DNA of 64,000 bases from Vanilla planifolia (GCA_023846275.1 CM043875.1:7390626-7454625); one strand, 5' to 3'; positions 37,946 to 50,459 are shown, numbered from the stretch's first letter. The notes: a model not told the origin generated them from the sequence alone. Numbers and translations are program-made.

Positions 37946-38300
37946 AAAGATATTATGAACCATCTAAAGGTTAATTGTGCTTTCTAAAGTAGATTAAAAT
38001 TACATTATGCTCTAAAGATTTCATTTGTATTAGTACATTGGCTGTATCATATCAAAACAATGACAATAAAACCATGATCATTCAAATGATTCAATAGCAT
38101 GACTAGTGTTGTGTCTTAAAATAACTAATCATACAAGTTCAAGAAAGGTCATCATGTATTGTACAACAACAATTCGTATTAGAGTGTTTAAGTTCTTTTA
38201 TACATAACATCACAAAATCACACAGATCATATTAGTACAACGCAATTCTTATTTTTAATTTAAATAGATCATACTTGTTTGATAATAGATCAACATCTCA
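37946..38300 (-). repeat. LTR-like repeat family R2, copy A, right part
   Basis: It continues the alignment with 47760-48125: landmarks are ATTAGTACATTGGCTGTATC, ATGACAATAAAACCATGATC, AATCATACAAGTTC, ATCATATTAGTACAACG and TTTGATAATAGAT. Together with 33325-33895 it forms one repeat of about 0.9 kb with the LINE inserted in it. Confidence 0.65.
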
Positions 38301-40928
38301 TACGTTAAAGAAGAACATCAATTATTTTAGTTAAAGTACTCATATGATAAGACTATCATAGTATTATGATGACTTTATATCAAACATATCTTAAGTCTTG
38401 TCAGAAAATGAAGTACGATAATGTAGACTTGAATATTTATATTAATTGGATGATTATAATACTTATATGATGTAGATATCTTAATTATATGACATAATAA
38501 GTGTAACTTTATCATAAGTTATTTAAGTTATATGACTTATGAAGAAAATCAAACATATATGATATTATATTTTATTTTGTATTTACGATACAATAAATAA
38601 GAACATCATAGAGTAAAGTTTAGGAGATCATATAACAATTTTACTTTGCCTATGCTAAAGTATTGTGTTAAAATCCTACTCGTACGATATAATAATAGTG
38701 TTATGTTTGATCACATCTCAGCTTATATAAGACAAACTCTAAAAGAAAATAAGTTACTTACCCATATAAAAGAAGGTTTGTACTTATACAATACTACTAG
38801 AAACTTAATTCTCAGAGAATTGATGACACACACAAGGTCAATGTCTTGTATGATTAAATATGCACTTCTAATCCTTTGTCCAGACTACGGTCACATCTAT
38901 ACTATAAAGTTGTCGTACCTATACAATGCCATGATAACATCAAAATTTAGTTGTAGCTTTAAGCTAGAAAGTAGATCGTACAAGTAAGATGTGAGATATC
39001 ATTTGAATGCTCATTATGCAATAAAAACATAGCATTTTTAAGCCTGATCTAACAAATAAAATGACTAAAATAACATGTAATTATTATATAAAATAATATG
39101 AGTCTAAAGAGTTTTATGATCTAAAAGGAATGTTTTAACAATGCATGCATGAAATAAGTTCATTATTCAAAAGTGCAACTTTTGCATAGGATGAAGATTT
39201 TGCATTCTAACTTGGGTAATGTACGGTAATGTATAGCTCTATGTGGATTAGCCATGCCATAGATAGTTCGTCTTTATGACTCCATGATTTGTAAATTGAG
39301 CTATCCTTAGGCAAAGGTATCCAATTTTCTTCTAATTCCAAATACACTCAATATTTATTACATTCATGATCTAAAATCACATGTACACAAAACTCTCAAA
39401 CATTTATTACTAACTAATAACTTAATTTTGTGATGATTATTCTTATGGGTACAATAATCCTTCGTTGATGATTACAAACCCAATGATAAATTATAATTAT
39501 TATAAAAACTAATACTTAATAACATGAACAAAAATGACATTATTAGAATTAAAATATATGATCAATATGTAATAACTTATACTTCATTAGATAGAGATTA
39601 TATATATATATATATCATAGTAATAAATAACTAGAAACAAATTACCATTTTATACATTCAACATATCAATCATAAATTCAACATAACAATAGCATATCGT
39701 ACAACTTACATTCAACACAATAACAACATATCATATAGCCTTTTAATAGAAACAATAAATAATATGATCTAGTTCCTTGGATCTTTGCATCCACTTGAAT
39801 CATTTCTCAACATAAAGTCTATAGGTACTAACTCTAAATTCTAGCAATCTTCCTCTAAATCTTCTTAAATGCTTGAATTCTAATAATAGTTTTTTCTCCC
39901 CTTTTTTATAACCACACAAGGGGAGAAATAAACATTCACAATAAAAAAATATTGCAATGAACACCAATAAAAAACAAAAAATAAAAATTTAAAATAATAC
40001 ATTGATTAACTTAAGAAGAATATCTACTAATGAAGAACTATCTAAAACAATCATTACAATACATCCTTTTAAGAAAAGTTTTTCAATCCTTCTTAGAAGA
40101 ATTATCAATTCTACTTTTTAATTCAATGATTGAATTAGATAAAATGTCAAGTTTAATGTAAATTTCACTATATAATACTTAAAATATCAAAGCTTGTTGA
40201 ACTTTGCATTCGTATGAGATTCTAGAGAATTAATTCTTGAAAGCAATGTATCATATGATACACTGTCATTTGTAACTCTAGTAGAGGATGTGGATGATAG
40301 GTGAGGTTTAGGTTAAGGAGGAACTTTAGTTGAGAGCTGTGGACATTGATACACTTCTATAACTAGTTGTTCTTTAACCACTTAAGCTCTAACACCCTAC
40401 ATCAAATGTGACTTAACAAAATATTGTTTCACTTTATACCTAAAGTTTTTATTACTTTAGGAATGTAGTTCAATTCCTGTGAACTTATGTTATATTTAAA
40501 ATTGATAAATGATACAATCAAAAGTCCATAACTTAAATTGACTTTCTTATAATTTTTTAATCATGAGAATTTTTTTAATCAATCTAAATATTATTTTAGC
40601 AAGATCCAAAGGCTCATTCTTTAAATAGTAATAGGGAGTGAGAGACAACCAAGGTGTGATAAGTTTTTTTATCACCTCCCATTTGCATAATCATACTTCA
40701 CATACATATTGCAATAGTGAGCTCTCTATTTAAGGAACTTGACTTTTTGTACATGTTTGCTCTTTGTCAAATTACAAAAAAGGCTATTAACTTTAACGTA
40801 ATCAAAACTTATATTTTCACAGTTTGGCCACAAAGGAGGACCTAATATAAGAATCTTGAATAACTCATTGAGATATCCATTAGTGATCTCAATAGTGGTC
40901 TTCTGTAAGTATGATCTAGCAATATTGA
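38301..40928. other. AT-rich stretch, probably retroelement debris
   Basis: 38300-39160 repeats short words around TCGTACGA/TCATACAA and may belong to the same LTR as R2 copy A. The frame at 38646-38987 (plus) has no domain. From 40080 onward the minus strand has several partly open segments, for example TIEITNGYLNELFKILI and PPLWPNCENISFDYVKVNSL. These look like decayed coding sequence but match no family I can name. Confidence 0.4.
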
Positions 40929-40939
40929 AGTTCTCTAAT

Positions 40940-40984
<45 letters not shown>

Positions 40985-40995
40985 CTCTAATATTT
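40929..40995. mobile_element. Poly(A)-only insertion flanked by a 15-bp direct repeat
   Basis: AGTTCTCTAATATTT at 40929-40943 is followed by 37 uninterrupted A (40944-40980) and then by an exact second copy of AGTTCTCTAATATTT (40981-40995). A perfect 15-bp target duplication around a pure A tract is the footprint of target-primed reverse transcription in which only the poly(A) tail was copied before the second end was joined. LINEs that could supply the machinery are present in the window. Slippage or assembly artefact could inflate the A length but would not create the flanking duplication. Confidence 0.75.
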
Positions 40996-41926
40996 CAAGA
41001 TTCACATAGACGTGTTTGATCATAATATTATTGAATGGATAAATTTTTTGTATCACTTCTTCCAATCTTATCTTAATAAAGTAAAACAAATTGGATTATC
41101 TTTCTTAAACTCTTGCTCAATATTAATTGATTTAGGTGTATTTGTTTTACTCTTTTATTCGATCAAATGTCTCTATGTCAAATCTTGATCTATAAGGTGC
41201 ATCATCTAGAACATAGTTGACAGAGGGATATTACTTCTTAGGAGGTTTTTTCTTAGTTCTAATCCCTTAGTCATGATGATAAAATCAAATATAAGTTATG
41301 ATTACAAAAATATGCATGAACTAAAATATACAAAATAATTTATTGAAGTTAACATAGATTACCTAAGCCTAAGGTCAAGAACTTAGATTACTGAGAAGGA
41401 CACAAAGTGTATCCACTTAAAGTGATGATCTCTTGGTGATTCTAATGAATCAGGGATAAACCATAGTGAGAATCATTAAAGAATGCCAATAGGAAGATTC
41501 ATCTTCCATTTTTGCAGATAGTTTAGTTTCTAGATGGAATAACCTACTAATAATTGTATTTATACGAATGATATGCATACTTGTATGAATTAAGAGTTCA
41601 TACATGATGATCCAAAGCACTCCTTTTAAAGGAAATAGTTGGTATGGTTATTGTACATGGTTGTTTGGATGATATACATTGATTTTACATATCAAAGTTA
41701 TACAACTCTTATTGTTTGCTTAAGTTATAACAACTACACTATTGCAACTATCAATTCATACTTATCTAACTTTGGTATTTTCATTTTCTTATCTAGTTTA
41801 TATATCATATCTATATGAACAAAAATATCATTCAAGATAATTCTAAGTGTGGCTTTAATTATAGACAGCTTAATAATGCACATGATGGCCCAAGATCATT
41901 ACCCTTACTGTTAATGGATGATGGTG
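40996..41926. other. AT-rich stretch without a gene
   Basis: It continues the decayed, possibly minus-strand coding sequence seen left of the poly(A) insertion, for example EQEFKKDNPICFTLL with stops around it. Nothing can be identified with confidence. It ends at the target duplication of the solo LTR. Confidence 0.4.
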
Positions 41927-42793
41927 TAATGTGTTACACCCCATTTTTTCCTAGGCTGATTTTTGGCATATTTTTTTTTTTTTTACATATAGACAGCTCA
42001 GATCGTCCCATACCAACCTGAGTAGCCTACGAAAAACATAGGATATAACACATCATTACACACCTACTTTCCTTAACAATGTGGATCCCATCTCCCGGGT
42101 ACACCGTCAAATCAGGTTCATGACTCCTGAATTAACAGATGGACTCGCGCAATGTTACTCCTACTAGACCCCATACTCCTAACCCATACCGGTAGGAGAA
42201 TCGATCTAATAGAAGTCTGAATCCCCACGGTTAAGTTCCATAGTCATGTAATGACCTCACCATCAAAAATAAAATACATAACATCCTCAGATAAAATATG
42301 GCACTCCACACACTATACCACCAAGACAATAAAGTAAAACAGTGAATGGAAACTACATCACAAGAATAAGATCCAAGTCCAACAAATACAATATCATCCA
42401 ACTAGATACATAAGTCAGAATCACCCTCACATATTACATGACATAAGAATAACAGTCTCCCTGAATACATCCAATAGTATCAATCACACTAACCAAAATG
42501 TCTCAAAAAATCACAGATCAGATATCCTCCACTAGCCTGCTGACCACGATCCCACCTAATCTGGGTGGCGTCAAGACTGTCGAGCCGCTGGAAAAATATA
42601 GATAATAAAGGAGTGAGCTACGCCCAGTAGGAAAGACAGCTAGTAAAAACTCACATGCAAGAGAAGGATAATAGCAAGAGTATAGGAATACAGCATAACA
42701 ATGTAGGGTGGAAAGACACTCTCAGTCCCAGACTCTGACCAACCACAGTCACCCCCAGTCACACCAGAGTAGCTCTCCTCTGTGCTCCCAGGC

Positions 42794-42895
42794 AGCATGC
42801 CAGCGGGACACGCCCATCTCTGCGCACGCATGGCGCCTAGGCAAAGCATGCCAGCGGGACACGCCCATCTCTGCGCACGCATCACAACGCCTAGC
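42794..42895. repeat. Tandem duplication, 51-bp unit, in the solo LTR
   Basis: AGCATGCCAGCGGGACACGC and the following bases recur at a 51-bp period, starting at 42794 and 42845. The second unit differs slightly at its end (ATCACAACGCC for ATGGCGCC). It is a local duplication with no coding meaning. Confidence 0.9.
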
Positions 42896-44292
42896 ACCCG
42901 ACACCGCAGCGTCTCTCGTCAATCAATCTTCTGGAGACTATAGACAGAACCAGTCACATAGATCTCTAGCCAACGTGAGACACCCCTGCCACCCTCAGGC
43001 ACGCAGGCCTACACACTTGGCTAGCCACGACGAGTCACCCCTGCCACTGCCACTCTCAGGCGCGCAGGCCTACACTCATGGACCAGAAGAGATCGACTCA
43101 GCCACCGTCACAAGAAGTCCTCTCCCAACAATTTCCATAGAAGCCACGCCCCTACAGTCATTGCCAAGCTCTAACTCCAAGATTCGGCAACATGTGTCCA
43201 GATACAACAAGGCGCATACTAGTCCACATGTATACTGTGAAAGTTAAGTCTGTACCGCACAGTTACCTACCACAACTACCCTAAAACATCATATAGGGCC
43301 TATGTTAGTCCGGTCCAGTATGCCAATCCATGAATTATGCCAACACTGAGTAAACTGACTCAATCCATGTCATTGCCATCCAAGCAACACAAACTGTACC
43401 AAAATTCTGACTATTCTGGTAACACCCAAGTGTCACACTTCCTTCCAACTGATCCAGCTGCACTGAATTTATGGGTAATTTCCAACAGTCAATTTCAACT
43501 TGGCTACGTGATTCCCAAAAATCACCTCTTCCTCACTTCAGGAAATTTTAATTTCCAAAATCAAGTTTCTGCCCTTTATCCATTTTCCGAAATTCGGAAT
43601 AAATTCCCGAATAAAATTTAAATTTCCACATATATCCTTTTTCCGAAAATTCGGATTAATTTCCGAATTAAATTTTCCTCCGCGCCGTTCGTCCGCGCCG
43701 AATCCCGCTGAACCGGTTTTCGCTGCCGGTTCGGAAACCTCGCGCTGAACCGCGACACCGCCGAACCAAATTCTTTAATAATCCGTTAATCGGTCGATGC
43801 TTAAATAAATATAATTACTAATAAATATTATATAAATACCATTAATTACTTAAATAAATTCGTAATTAATCTAAACCCTTCTCCTTCCTCGGTCCGACGC
43901 CCGCGAACCCTAACTGAAGTAATCGCCGACCAATCCAATTCCTTCCGTCGATTTCCGGCGAACGCGAACAAGGAGAAACAAAATTCGATGTTCTAACTAT
44001 CCTAATGTTTCAATAATGCCACTAATTTAAAATTTCCGCCGAAGAAATTCGCCCATACGCCATTGCCGTAAGATTAATCCAACAATTAATTAACTAATTC
44101 AATGACAAACTGATAATACAAATCCCTAACATGTTCCTAAGCCTTAATTAAATTTTCTGGCGAAATGGGAAATTTTCCAGAAATCCAAAAATTGTAAAAG
44201 ACGCAAATTAGCATTCAACTAAGTCCAATTTTTCATCCACATGCTTGATTTCATTAAGCAAAATATTCCATGCTTTTAATTTCTACTAATTA

Positions 44293-44440
44293 ACTAATTT
44301 AAAACCGAATTTCCTACTATTTGCAAAATAATCCATATTTTAATTTGCTAATTAACTAATTTAATTCTGAATTTCCTACTATTTGCAAAATAATCCATAT
44401 TTTAATTTGCTAATTAACTAATTTAATTCTGAATTTCCTA
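44293..44440. repeat. Tandem repeat, 62-bp unit, about 2.4 copies, in the solo LTR
   Basis: Units starting ACTAATTTAA at 44293, 44355 and 44417 are spaced exactly 62 bp apart. The first differs in a few bases (AAAACCG for ATTCTG), and the second and third are nearly identical. Confidence 0.93.
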
Positions 44441-44829
44441 CCTTTGCTCGTCGCCGGCGACGGTGAAGCCCGTACGCGATCAACCGCAGCTCCTCGCCGA
44501 ACGAAACCGGTACCAAAATGCTCGCCTCTGTCCCGCGAACCTCCGGTTACCAAAAGCCCCTTAGAAGGCTGCCGGAAATCACCGCCGTTCGCCGCGAACG
44601 CTTCGCCTCTAACCGCCGTTCGAAACCCTAACAGCCGAACAGTTCGGGTTAAATACCCAGCTTAAACCGGTAATAACCCGTTAAGACCCATTAAGCGCTG
44701 GTTGACCTTCTAAAAACGCAGCTTAACACTCGATCAGCCGGTTAATCTCCACCGCTGATCTCGCCCGTCCGATCCGCTTATCCGCGGCTTATCCAAACGC
44801 ACGCGCAAACGCACCTCGGCGAACCGCCC

Positions 44830-44886
44830 CGCCTTCGCTGAACCGCTCCGCCTTCGCTGAACCGCTCCGCCTTCGCTGAACCGCTC
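44830..44886. repeat. Tandem repeat, 19-bp unit, three copies, in the solo LTR
   Basis: CGCCTTCGCTGAACCGCTC occurs three times without change at 44830, 44849 and 44868. The GC-rich minisatellite sits near one end of the LTR. Confidence 0.95.
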
Positions 44887-45104
44887 CGGTCCGGTTCACG
44901 CGCGGTAAAAAAAAGAAAATAAAAATCCAAATTTTGTTTTTTTAAAAAATCTCGGTGCTTCGAAAAATCCCCAGAAAATTTCAGAAATTCCAATAGCCTC
45001 CAATTGAGCTCCTGGCTCATCCTACTGTCAATCTGAAATCATCTAAGCCACAATTGAATTATTGAAGATTAAACCTATAATATTTTACCGGGTATAACAT
45101 AATG

Positions 45105-45600
45105 AATGCATACAATGACTTAATCATATGAGTATGAACAATAAAGAAATTTAACCATTGTACTTAGAGCTTGTTTTTGAATCATATTTGTACAAGATCA
45201 AGACTGTATATGTTTGATTTTCAATTTGTATGTCTATTTATTTGTTAGATTATCTTCAGATTCTAGTTAATACCTTATATATACTTTCGATATTCTCTAA
45301 TGTATCATCATGTATGACACACTTATTGTACTAATCTAACTCATTGATAACTTATAGAACTAGTAGATGAATTGGTGTTATTCATGTATGATGAGCAAAT
45401 TGTTTATGTATGAACTATATACCATAGGTGTTTAGAATTTTGAAGACATAAAAATTTATATATATGATGTAGATGTTGTATATCTATGATTAATTATGTT
45501 TTGCACTTTTCTTTCTTTATTTTAGAGTGGTTTACACTCTTTTCTAGTCTTTTGTGTAACCTTTTATGCACATATGATTTCACATTTATTTTATCTTAAT
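45105..45600. other. AT-rich stretch without a gene
   Basis: Nothing recognisable lies between the solo LTR and the gag relic. Confidence 0.5.
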
Positions 45601-47170
45601 TCAAATCAATTCAAAAAAAAATAACTCACTTGATATCCACTTGATCTGAATCATAGGTAACTTGAGCTAAGTATTACATGCATGCCTTTCCTATCAGTAC
45701 ATCTTGTTATCAAATAAAGCATTCTCATTATAAATGTAATCAACCCTTGAATGATTTAACTTGTCCAACAAAGAAGTAAGTTTTAATAAAGTACTTGAAT
45801 TATTAAGACAAGGACCACATGTGTTCACAGATGTCAATTTTGTCTTGTGAGCTACAAGCAATCTCAAAAGGCAAGCTTGTCTGAACAAGTCCTTAATAAG
45901 TAGACACACATACACAACTACTTAAACTTTAAATTTTAGAACTCAAATCATATTGGTTTCAAGAGTGGTAGTGTGTGGAAGAAGTGATTTTTTAAATATA
46001 TTCTTCAAATAGATACCATTAGGAATCCATTCATATTTATTTATTTTTTAAATCAATGGACTTTCCAATTGGCCAATCAATAGAAATATATCCAAGTCTA
46101 CAAAAGTAGTTGCATACAACATTTGGATTTATCACGAGTATGAAATATATGCATGGAAGTTATATGTGATGCATTATTCACATGAACATATGATCTTTTC
46201 AATATATAACTATTATGTAAATAAATATTCTCTTTTCACATGGTTATTTAATAAAGCATGACAAGGAACATGTGAAATACATTGAACAAGAGGGGAAACA
46301 TGAGATAATACACCAACAAATTTTGCTTTGAAAACATTTCGTTCCTTTTCAATCATGGAAAAATTGGTTATCTTCTTTACCAACTCAATATTTTCATCTT
46401 TGAACATCTTATTCATTGAAATTAGAGAATTGATACATGAAACATGCTTATTTAAAACAAACTTACTTTCATCAATTGATTTGTTTAGACTTGTAATTAT
46501 AGAATTATGTTATTTTAGCTTTTCAATCAATGAAGTGTTTGCCTCTTTAAGTTTGTTTCATTATTTATCATAAGTCTTTTTTAGATTAGTATACAATTTA
46601 ATCAGTTTTTTATTTTCAAATGCTAACTCCTCAAAACACTCAAACAATTCTTCATAAAAATCACAAGACATTATCATTTGAATAAGTAGTATTTGATATA
46701 AATTACCTTCATGATTCACTTCAAAATTGCCTTGGAGTAGCCTTTTCTTCCTTTATTCTTTCTTCTTTTGTTTCTTCTCATCTTTCTTATCATCATCATA
46801 AGCTTAGAATTTCTCATCATTATATAACCTTTTCAATGCCTACAATGCTTCAAAATATGTATGTAAATAGCATATCTTTATGTCAATATCTTGAGAAGTA
46901 CCATAATATAAATAGTTCATCCCTTTAGCATTCAATTGTCTAGTCATTATAGATTCAATTTTGGATTCATTTGAAATAGTAAAAGGATGTATAAACAAAT
47001 TTCATAAATCATCATATAAATTTAGAATAATAGATTTAAATACATTTTTCCATGTTAAAAAATATTTTCTTACAAACAAAGATGAACACTCCATAGTAAT
47101 GAAATAAATGCAACTTTTTCACCCCACACAAATGACAATATGGTAAGATCTTATAATCAAAATTTTTTCC
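45600..47170 (-). pseudogene. Sirevirus-like copia gag, decayed
   Basis: The minus strand, downstream of a primer site, reads in pieces: ESIMTRQLNAKGMNYLYYGT, then an Asp/Glu/Lys-rich stretch (DDDKKDEKKQKKKE), CDFYEELFECFEELAFENKK, and a coiled-coil-like run (EANTSLIEKLK, NSIITSLNKSIDES, MFKDENIELVKKITNF). A gag ending in an acidic segment and a long helical region is characteristic of plant Sireviruses and their close copia relatives. Many stops are present. Pol was not found to the left. Confidence 0.6.
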
Positions 47171-47180
47171 TTTAACACTA

Positions 47181-47195
47181 CTTGCTCTAACACTA
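47181..47195 (-). other. Degenerate tRNA-Met primer binding site
   Basis: The minus strand reads TAGTGTTAGAGCAAG, against TGGTATCAGAGC. It lies between the LTR-like repeat R2 copy B and the gag relic, as a 5' LTR, primer site and gag order requires. Three to four mismatches in the core lower confidence. Confidence 0.45.
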
Positions 47196-47204
47196 GTTAA
47201 ATTT

Positions 47205-48125
47205 AGTAAGAAATAAATTCTAAAATTTGGGGGTGAATTGTGGTATTCAAATAAAATCAAGCAATCAAGATTTAAGAAATACTTTACTTTCTTTTTAGCC
47301 AACCAAAAGAAAAACTATAACAATATAAAACCAAATAAACTAAAGTAAAAAATAACAAATAAAAGATAATGCATAAAGAATTTTTAGGTGAATATGCCTT
47401 ACCTATGCCTACATCCACCTCTAATCAATCTGATTAAACTTCCATAATCCACTCCCTTTCATTGCATCAGATAAGGGCAAAGCAATGTAATGGCCTTAGT
47501 GGAGACTCAGAAACAATACAATGGTTTTAAGTAAAATAAATGAATATAGTTTTTAAAAATTAACACACAAAGGCTTATATTTATACCAAACTAAATGAGA
47601 GTATAATATTATCTATATGAATTAAATGAAAAGAAATATAGTAGAAAAATAAATGTATTAAAAGATCAAACAAATACTTTAGTCAAAATCAATAGAGTTT
47701 GTGATTTAGCTATTTTATAAGCTTTACATTTCATAATTTGTAACATTAGCTTATTATACTAATGTCAATCCTAAAGCTAGTTATGATTCTTCCAATAGCT
47801 TATTATAATTTTTAAATTTGATTAAAATAACTATTATGATCTCATGATTATGTTCATATTAGTATATTGGCTATATTGTATCAAGATGATAACAATAAAA
47901 CCAGGATCAACTCGATGGTGCAATGATACAACTTGTACTATTTGTCCCAAAAATACTAGTCATACAAGTTTGAGGAAGTCCTTATATTATACAATATCAA
48001 TTCATATTGTATTACTTAAGTTTTTTGTATATCATACCAAATAATCATAAAGATCATAATAGTACAACATTATTCTTATTTATTATTAAATAGATTATTC
48101 ATGTTTGATAATAGATTGTCATTGT
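47205..48125 (-). repeat. LTR-like repeat family R2, copy B, uninterrupted
   Basis: Aligns along its length with 33325-33895 plus 37946-38300. On the minus strand its end reads CAATTCACCCCC, a word common at the 3' end of plant Sirevirus 5' LTR/leader sequences, and is followed by the primer site. This copy has no LINE and therefore serves as a paralogous uninterrupted version of copy A. Confidence 0.65.
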
Positions 48126-48640
48126 ATGATATATTTGTTCAACTAAGAGCCAAGCTTTTTAGAAAATATTATACGATGTGATTGTATAATAACAAAAACT
48201 TTTATGATCATGAAATAACAAGCATATTATGACTTCAACTAATGATTGTATTCATACAATAGGACCATTGTTGTTGTACAAAGGTATTATGCCCATTTTT
48301 ATTCTGTTACATTTAAATTTAATGGTTTAGAACAAAAAATCATACATTATCAAAGCATGGACCACTCTTGTTAGTTAATTAAGAATATCAATTATATTAA
48401 CTAATTGATCAGAAGATCAATTCAAGCTTATTGAATCCAAAAAAAAATCAAGACTTCATGAATTCAAAATCTCTTGAAGGAAACGTCTTAAAAAATTTAA
48501 TCTTTATATGGTAAAATAACTTCTAATTTCTCCTTCTCTCTTGGCTTCTTAACATTATTCATGCTTCCACTTTTTTTATTACTAAAGAAAGTCTACTGTC
48601 GAGGACTCTGGGAGAGGAGATCTCGTAGATAAATATATAA
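48126..48640. other. AT-rich stretch, possibly LTR of the adjoining gypsy relic
   Basis: If the site GTATCAAAATAC near 48643-48660 is a decayed primer site, the 5' LTR of the plus-strand gypsy element should end here. No second copy was found beyond its 3' end, so the LTR is not demonstrated. Confidence 0.3.
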
Positions 48641-48679
48641 GTTTTTGTATCAAAATACTTCGATTTGACTTCAATGATA

Positions 48680-49860
48680 GGTGCAAAAAAAAGATAATTA
48701 AAGAGTAAGCTGAAAAAGGGAATTAAAAGATTGAGGAGACTTTAGTTGAGGTGACTGTGCCAATAATTTTACCTTCAAGCCTATATTCATGGGTAGCTCT
48801 ATTAACCTAAGAAATGCATTTGTTAGTAGAGACGATGTTAAATCTCTATCCCTTTCTATGATGGATCTAAAAAAATATTTTTAATTAGAAAATTTTTGGA
48901 TTAAGTAGTAATCAAAAGATTGTTAGAGACAAAGATAAAGATAAAATCAATCCCACACTTTTGATGCATGGAAATTGGTAATATTTTTTAAAACTAGATG
49001 TTATACTTGATTTATCAAATTGTGATGAAACAATAGATTCAAAGAAATTAGGTACTGGTTGGAGCAACTAGAGACATTTGTTTAGTATGATTATTCATCA
49101 ATAGATAAAGAGGCATACACTTGAGTAAAAATGATGAGTCATACATTAAATTAGAGCCAATTTTAAAAATTAACTTGATAATAATTTTATCCCTTGGGTT
49201 TCATAAAGCAAAGCTAGAGAAAATGACATAACCCATGACACTTACAAAGACAAATAATATAAGAATATATAATAAAATTTTGACTACAAATTATGAGTTT
49301 GAGAATACCTATTAAAGAGATGTAGACACCATTAATATATATTGCATACCATATTATCATATTACCATTAAATTATCTCTTTTTCTTATTTAATATTTAA
49401 AATAGACCAATATATTTGCAATGATTATTGAAAAGAAGAATGAATATAAAGAGACAAAATTATAAGGAGAAAATATGATAAAGTTTGAGTATAAATCTAA
49501 AAACTAGTAACAAATGAAAGAATATTTTCTTACAAAATATATTATAATCATAAATAACAATACTCTTTTTATTAGTAGAACTCAAAAGTATTATGATCAT
49601 TATAAATAAAAAGATACGTAAAAGAAAAATATTAAAAATTATTCTTTAAACATTTTTTAGAAAAGTTTAAGAATGACATAATACTTACTATAGCTGAGAT
49701 TGAAAAGATAATTAAAACTCTTCTTCAAGATGTTGAATTATTATCTCTTATGGTGAGTCTAAAAGATATCACTCATGAACAAAATAAAGAGAAGTGCTCT
49801 TCACCATCCAAATATAAGTGAAGAAAGAGTTTATCCATATTATCATCAACATTAAAAGTG
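48680..49860 (+). pseudogene. Gypsy gag, decayed
   Basis: Lys-rich N-terminal stretch, then at about 49040-49130 a segment like YWLEQLETFV...YDYSSIDKEAYT. This fits the gypsy gag block W-L-x-Q-L-E-x-Y-F with the following Y/F-S-S and K-I-x-x-A positions. Further fragments are ambiguous. The call relies on this one block and on position before the protease. Confidence 0.5.
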
Positions 49861-49869
49861 AAAAGAATC

Positions 49870-50200
49870 TAATATCAAAATATATTATGAAAAAATTAAA
49901 GTTAGATATTACACCACATCCATGACCTTATCTTTATGTTAGATTCATAAAGATTCTAAGAAAAGAGTTGAAAAAAATACTAAGTTTGTCATCATCAAAG
50001 ATTATACTTATGAAGTTATTAGTAAAGTGATGCCTCTAGATGTTTATCAAACGACTGGAAAATCTATACTTGTGGGATCGAGATGTCATATACTATTGGT
50101 AACCACAAGGGTATCTATTTATGAAGGATGAACAACACTTCTTTTTAACTAATGATAAAGGAGTATTAATAAAAGGTATTTTTGATACTAACCAAATAAA
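49870..50200 (+). pseudogene. Gypsy protease region, decayed
   Basis: The plus strand reads EKIKVRYYTTSMTLSLC-like and KLKLDITPHPWPYLYVRF-like pieces, then YLWDRDVIYYW, a stop, PQGYLFMKDEQHFFLTNDKG. This follows the gypsy pattern of LxxTPHPxPYxxGWI, then LGRPWxxDRDVxHxGxxNxYxFxxDGK. It therefore covers the protease core and the segment leading to RT. Confidence 0.65.
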
Positions 50201-50459
50201 GAGACTAGAGAATACTTACCAAAGATATGTGTTGTTAGTAATAAACTTTAAGAAATAACTTCATGTGAATGAAAAAAGCCTTAACTTATTGAAGAGACAA
50301 CATAGCTAGATTTGTTAAAAAAATAAGTTTTAAAAAAATATTAGATGAGACTCCAATCTCAAAAATAAGAGACACATGATCAAACAATAAATTCTTAGCT
50401 CTTTGAATCAAAAATTATTAAAACAAATCAGAGATAAAACAACAAAAATTATTGATGCA

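Larger units (their letters stand above)
41932..45099. mobile_element. Solo LTR, 3168 bp, with 5-bp target site duplication TAATG
   Basis: It starts TGTTACACCCC and ends CCGGGTATAACA, so the ends are TG...CA and form an imperfect inverted repeat (TGTTACACCC against GGGTATAACA). TAATG at 41927-41931 is repeated exactly at 45100-45104. No primer site, polypurine tract, gag or pol lies inside or next to it, so this is a solo LTR left by recombination between two LTRs. Length and end sequence (TGTTACACCC/GGGTGTAACA type) resemble the long LTRs of Tekay/Del chromoviruses. Orientation cannot be fixed from the ends alone. It is notably richer in GC than its surroundings and carries three internal tandem repeats. 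Confidence 0.88.

Noticed and set aside
42708..43247. 179-codon plus-strand frame in the solo LTR
   Set aside because: Ser/His/Pro-rich translation of the LTR and its 51-bp duplication, with no domain; it lies wholly inside an LTR with defined ends.
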